In this document: piece after piece, positions 61,889-64,000 of the stretch | Numbering within the stretch: the stretch's first letter is position 1 | Layout: each line of letters starts with the position of its first letter | Source of the DNA: Stenotrophomonas sp. BIGb0135 | Lineage (GTDB): Bacteria; Pseudomonadota; Gammaproteobacteria; Xanthomonadales; Xanthomonadaceae | NCBI RefSeq assembly: GCF_024810105.1 | Contig: NZ_JANUDX010000003.1 | Location: 186,001-250,000 of the forward strand | Direction: 5' to 3' | Length of the DNA stretch: 64,000 nucleotides | Notes under the pieces: generated by a model | Seen by the model: only the letters and a program-made list of their open reading frames with translations | Databases searched by the model: none | What the model was told of the DNA's origin: nothing | Translations under genes and position numbers: made by a program

Positions 61889-62896
61889 ATGAGCCCGACT
61901 TCCACGCACAACGATCTGGTGGTCCTGCGACCAGAAGGCCTGTACTGCCCGGCAGGGGATTTCCACATCGATCCGTGGCGGCCGGTGCCGCGCGCGGTGA
62001 TCACCCACGGCCACGGCGACCACGCGCGCGGCGGCATGGGGCAGTACTACTGCAGTACGCAGAGCGTACCGATCCTGCGCTGGCGCCTGGGCGAGGTGCC
62101 ACTGCAGGCGCACGATTACGGCCATGCGTTCCGGCTGGGCGGGGTGGAGGTGTCGCTGCATTCGGCCGGGCATGTGCTGGGCTCGGCGCAGGTACGCATC
62201 GATGATGGCGAGCAGGTCTGGGTCGCCTCCGGCGACTACAAGCGCCAACCCGATCCAACCTGCGCACCGTTCGAGGTGGTGCCCTGCGACGTGTTCATCA
62301 CCGAGGCCACGTTTGCGCTGCCCATCTATCGCTGGCAGGACACCGCCGAGGTCGCCGCGGACATCGTGGCCTGGCGGCATGAATGCGCCGCGCGCGGCGA
62401 GGCGGCGATCCTGCTGTGCTACGCGCTGGGCAAGGCGCAGCGGATCCTGGCCGAGCTGCTGCCGCTGGACGACCAGCCGGCGTGGCTGCACGGTGCCATC
62501 GCCAACGGCGTGGCGGTGTACCGGCAGGCCGGCATCCCCATGCTCGAGACCCACACCGTGGCCGAGCAGGGCCGGCAGCCGGATGCCGCCGGCAAGCTGA
62601 TCCTGGCCCCGCCCTCGGCCGCCGGCACGCCGTGGCTGCGCCGCTTCGGCAAGCACCAGCTCGGCTTTGCGTCGGGCTGGATGCGCCTGCGCGGCAACCG
62701 TCGCCGCCGCAATTACGACCGCGGTTTCGTGGTCTCCGACCATGCCGACTGGCCGGCGTTGCTGCAGACCATCGCGCAGACCGGTGCGCGGCGGGTGATC
62801 GCCACCCATGGCAACACCGACGCCCTGATCCCCTTCCTGCGCGAACGCGGCGTGGCCGCCGAAGCCTTCCGGACCGATTTCGGGAGCGAGGAATGA
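61889..62896 (+). CDS. Ligase-associated DNA exonuclease (metallo-beta-lactamase fold)
   Basis: A 335-residue protein of the metallo-beta-lactamase/beta-CASP superfamily. The metal motif HGHGDHARGG lies near residue 40, with later ligands in LHSAGHVLGSAQ and ASGDYKRQPDP. It resembles the DNA exonuclease found next to ATP-dependent DNA ligases. The start at 61889 is preferred; upstream extension lacks family sequence. It overlaps the ligase by four bases (ATGA), so the pair forms a coupled repair module. Confidence 0.9.
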   Translation: MSPTSTHNDLVVLRPEGLYCPAGDFHIDPWRPVPRAVITHGHGDHARGGMGQYYCSTQSVPILRWRLGEVPLQAHDYGHAFRLGGVEVSLHSAGHVLGSAQVRIDDGEQVWVASGDYKRQPDPTCAPFEVVPCDVFITEATFALPIYRWQDTAEVAADIVAWRHECAARGEAAILLCYALGKAQRILAELLPLDDQPAWLHGAIANGVAVYRQAGIPMLETHTVAEQGRQPDAAGKLILAPPSAAGTPWLRRFGKHQLGFASGWMRLRGNRRRRNYDRGFVVSDHADWPALLQTIAQTGARRVIATHGNTDALIPFLRERGVAAEAFRTDFGSEE

Positions 62897-64000
62897 AGGC
62901 ATTCGCCGCGCTCTACCAGCGCCTGGACCGCAGCACCGCGACGCTCGACAAGCGCGCCGCGCTGGTCGCCTACTTCCGCGATGCACGCCCGCACGACGCG
63001 GCCTGGGCGCTGTACCTGCTCAGCGGCGGCAAGGTCGGCGGCGCGCGCCGCAAGATCGCCGCCAGCGCCGAACTGCGCGCGTGGATCAGCGAAGAATCCG
63101 GCCTGCCTGCATGGTTGGTCAACGACAGCTACGACCAGGTCGGCGATCTCGCCGAGACCCTGACCCTGCTGCTCGATGATCCGCCCGAACGCGGCGTCGA
63201 CCGGCCCCTGGCCGACTGGATCGAAGCGCACCTGCTGGCCGTAGCCAACCAGGACGATGCGGTACGCCGCGCGGCGGTGGTGGCCGGCTGGCGCCAGCTG
63301 CCTGCCGGCGAACGCCTGGTCTTCAACAAGCTGCTGACCGGCGCGCTGCGGGTGGGCGTGTCGCAGCGCGTGGTGCAGCAGGCGCTGGCCGACCTGTCCG
63401 GCATCGACATCGCGCGCATCGCCCAGCGCATGCTGGGCGAATGGGTGCCCTCGCCCGGGCTGCTGGCAGCGCTGCTGTCGCCCGAGGAGCGGCCGGAGGA
63501 CCGGCAGCAACCGTATCCGTTCTTCCTCGCCTCCCCGCTCGAAGTCGAGGTCGAGCGGCTGGGGCCGATCACCGACTGGACCCTGGAATGGAAGTGGGAC
63601 GGCATCCGCCTGCAGCTGCTGCGCCGCCAGGGAGAAGTGGCGCTGTGGTCGCGCGGCGAGGAGCGCCTGGACGGGCGCTTCCCCGAGATCGAGGCAGCTG
63701 CGATGGCACTGCCCGATGGCTGCGTGATCGACGGCGAGCTGCTGGCCTGGCGCGATGGCGACGAGCACCCGCTGCCGTTCACCGCGCTGCAGACCCGCAT
63801 CCAGCGCCGCAAGCCGGGGCCCAAGACCCTGCGCGACACGCCGGTGCGCGTGTTGGCCTACGACCTGCTCGAAGCCGATGGCGAGGACCTGCGCGCGCAG
63901 CCGCTGCACGCGCGGCGCACGCGGCTGGCGGCGCTGCTGGCGCCACTGGCGGACCCGCGGATCGCGCTGTCGCCCACGGTCGAGGCGAGCGACTGGCCGG
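62893..64000 (+). CDS. ATP-dependent DNA ligase (partial, C-terminus off the window)
   Basis: The first 369 codons of an ATP-dependent ligase. An N-terminal DNA-binding-like domain (about 1-200) leads to the nucleotidyltransferase core. The adenylation Lys is K234 in EWKWDGIR (KxDGxR), with later ligase motifs IDGELLAW and FTALQTRIQR. The type matches LigB/ligase-exonuclease-helicase modules of proteobacteria, which help DNA repair. Any helicase or phosphoesterase partner would lie beyond the right edge. The frame is open at 64000. Confidence 0.93.
   Translation, partial: MKAFAALYQRLDRSTATLDKRAALVAYFRDARPHDAAWALYLLSGGKVGGARRKIAASAELRAWISEESGLPAWLVNDSYDQVGDLAETLTLLLDDPPERGVDRPLADWIEAHLLAVANQDDAVRRAAVVAGWRQLPAGERLVFNKLLTGALRVGVSQRVVQQALADLSGIDIARIAQRMLGEWVPSPGLLAALLSPEERPEDRQQPYPFFLASPLEVEVERLGPITDWTLEWKWDGIRLQLLRRQGEVALWSRGEERLDGRFPEIEAAAMALPDGCVIDGELLAWRDGDEHPLPFTALQTRIQRRKPGPKTLRDTPVRVLAYDLLEADGEDLRAQPLHARRTRLAALLAPLADPRIALSPTVEASDWP

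Overview
The window is a chromosomal stretch of a high-GC gammaproteobacterium of the Xanthomonadaceae, most likely Stenotrophomonas or a close relative. The evidence is the leuS-lptE-holA-nadD-rsfS-rlmH and maf-rng-yhdP-tldD gene orders, the GTAG-headed palindromes (SMAG/REP type), and the TonB receptor, ECF sigma and MprF/AcvB families present. There is no prophage, insertion sequence, rRNA operon or CRISPR array. Accessory content is limited to repeats and structured extragenic elements.

Layout. 0-7.2 kb (minus): tldD (cut by the edge), yhdP, rng and maf, for proteolysis, envelope lipid transport, RNA processing and nucleotide sanitation. 7.3-11.9 kb (plus): a SIMPL protein, a TonB-type energy transducer and a TonB-dependent receptor. 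12.0-18.3 kb (minus): tRNA-Asn and the rlmH/rsfS/nadD/holA/lptE/leuS operon. 18.5-26.3 kb: a DUF998 membrane protein, the co-chaperone CnoX, a LysM-FecR protein translationally coupled to a CHASE2-GGDEF diguanylate cyclase behind a CRP/Clp-like palindrome, and several DUF proteins. 26.4-30.4 kb: a DUF885 peptidase-like protein, a serine hydrolase, a VOC protein and a DUF2147 protein. 30.9-34.1 kb: metG, a HAD phosphatase and a soluble RnfB-like ferredoxin. 34.2-38.8 kb: ridA, then mprF and acvB/virJ, which converge on a SMAG array. 38.9-48.5 kb: small membrane and metal proteins, an Hsp70-like ATPase, a YkgJ protein, an ECF sigma/anti-sigma-like/DUF4097 operon, MscS, a DksA-like zinc finger and DUF2058. 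48.5-54.5 kb: a YgjP metallopeptidase, an S4/pseudouridine-synthase-like protein, a phospholipase D protein, an HDOD protein and leucine dehydrogenase. 54.6-64 kb: a lipidated S8 autotransporter protease, a thiolase, two alanine-rich lipoproteins, an AidB-like acyl-CoA dehydrogenase, and a DNA ligase with its associated exonuclease (ligase cut by the right edge).

The most unusual object is a 108-nt structured extragenic element present twice (30692-30799 and 49295-49402). The copies share a fixed architecture: a 27-bp outer stem, a 10-bp hairpin with a TGGA loop, and a 28-nt conserved segment. The stem sequences differ almost completely but stay fully paired, so the structure has been preserved. 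Each copy is followed 26-27 nt later by a degenerate hexanucleotide array, and 81-84 nt after that by the start codon of a translation-related gene (metG; a pseudouridine-synthase-like protein). Beside the second copy lie a decayed copy and a tandem duplication that includes the end of a coding gene. The flanking DNA and neighbouring codons are depleted of G on the plus strand. The identity of this element family is not known to me.
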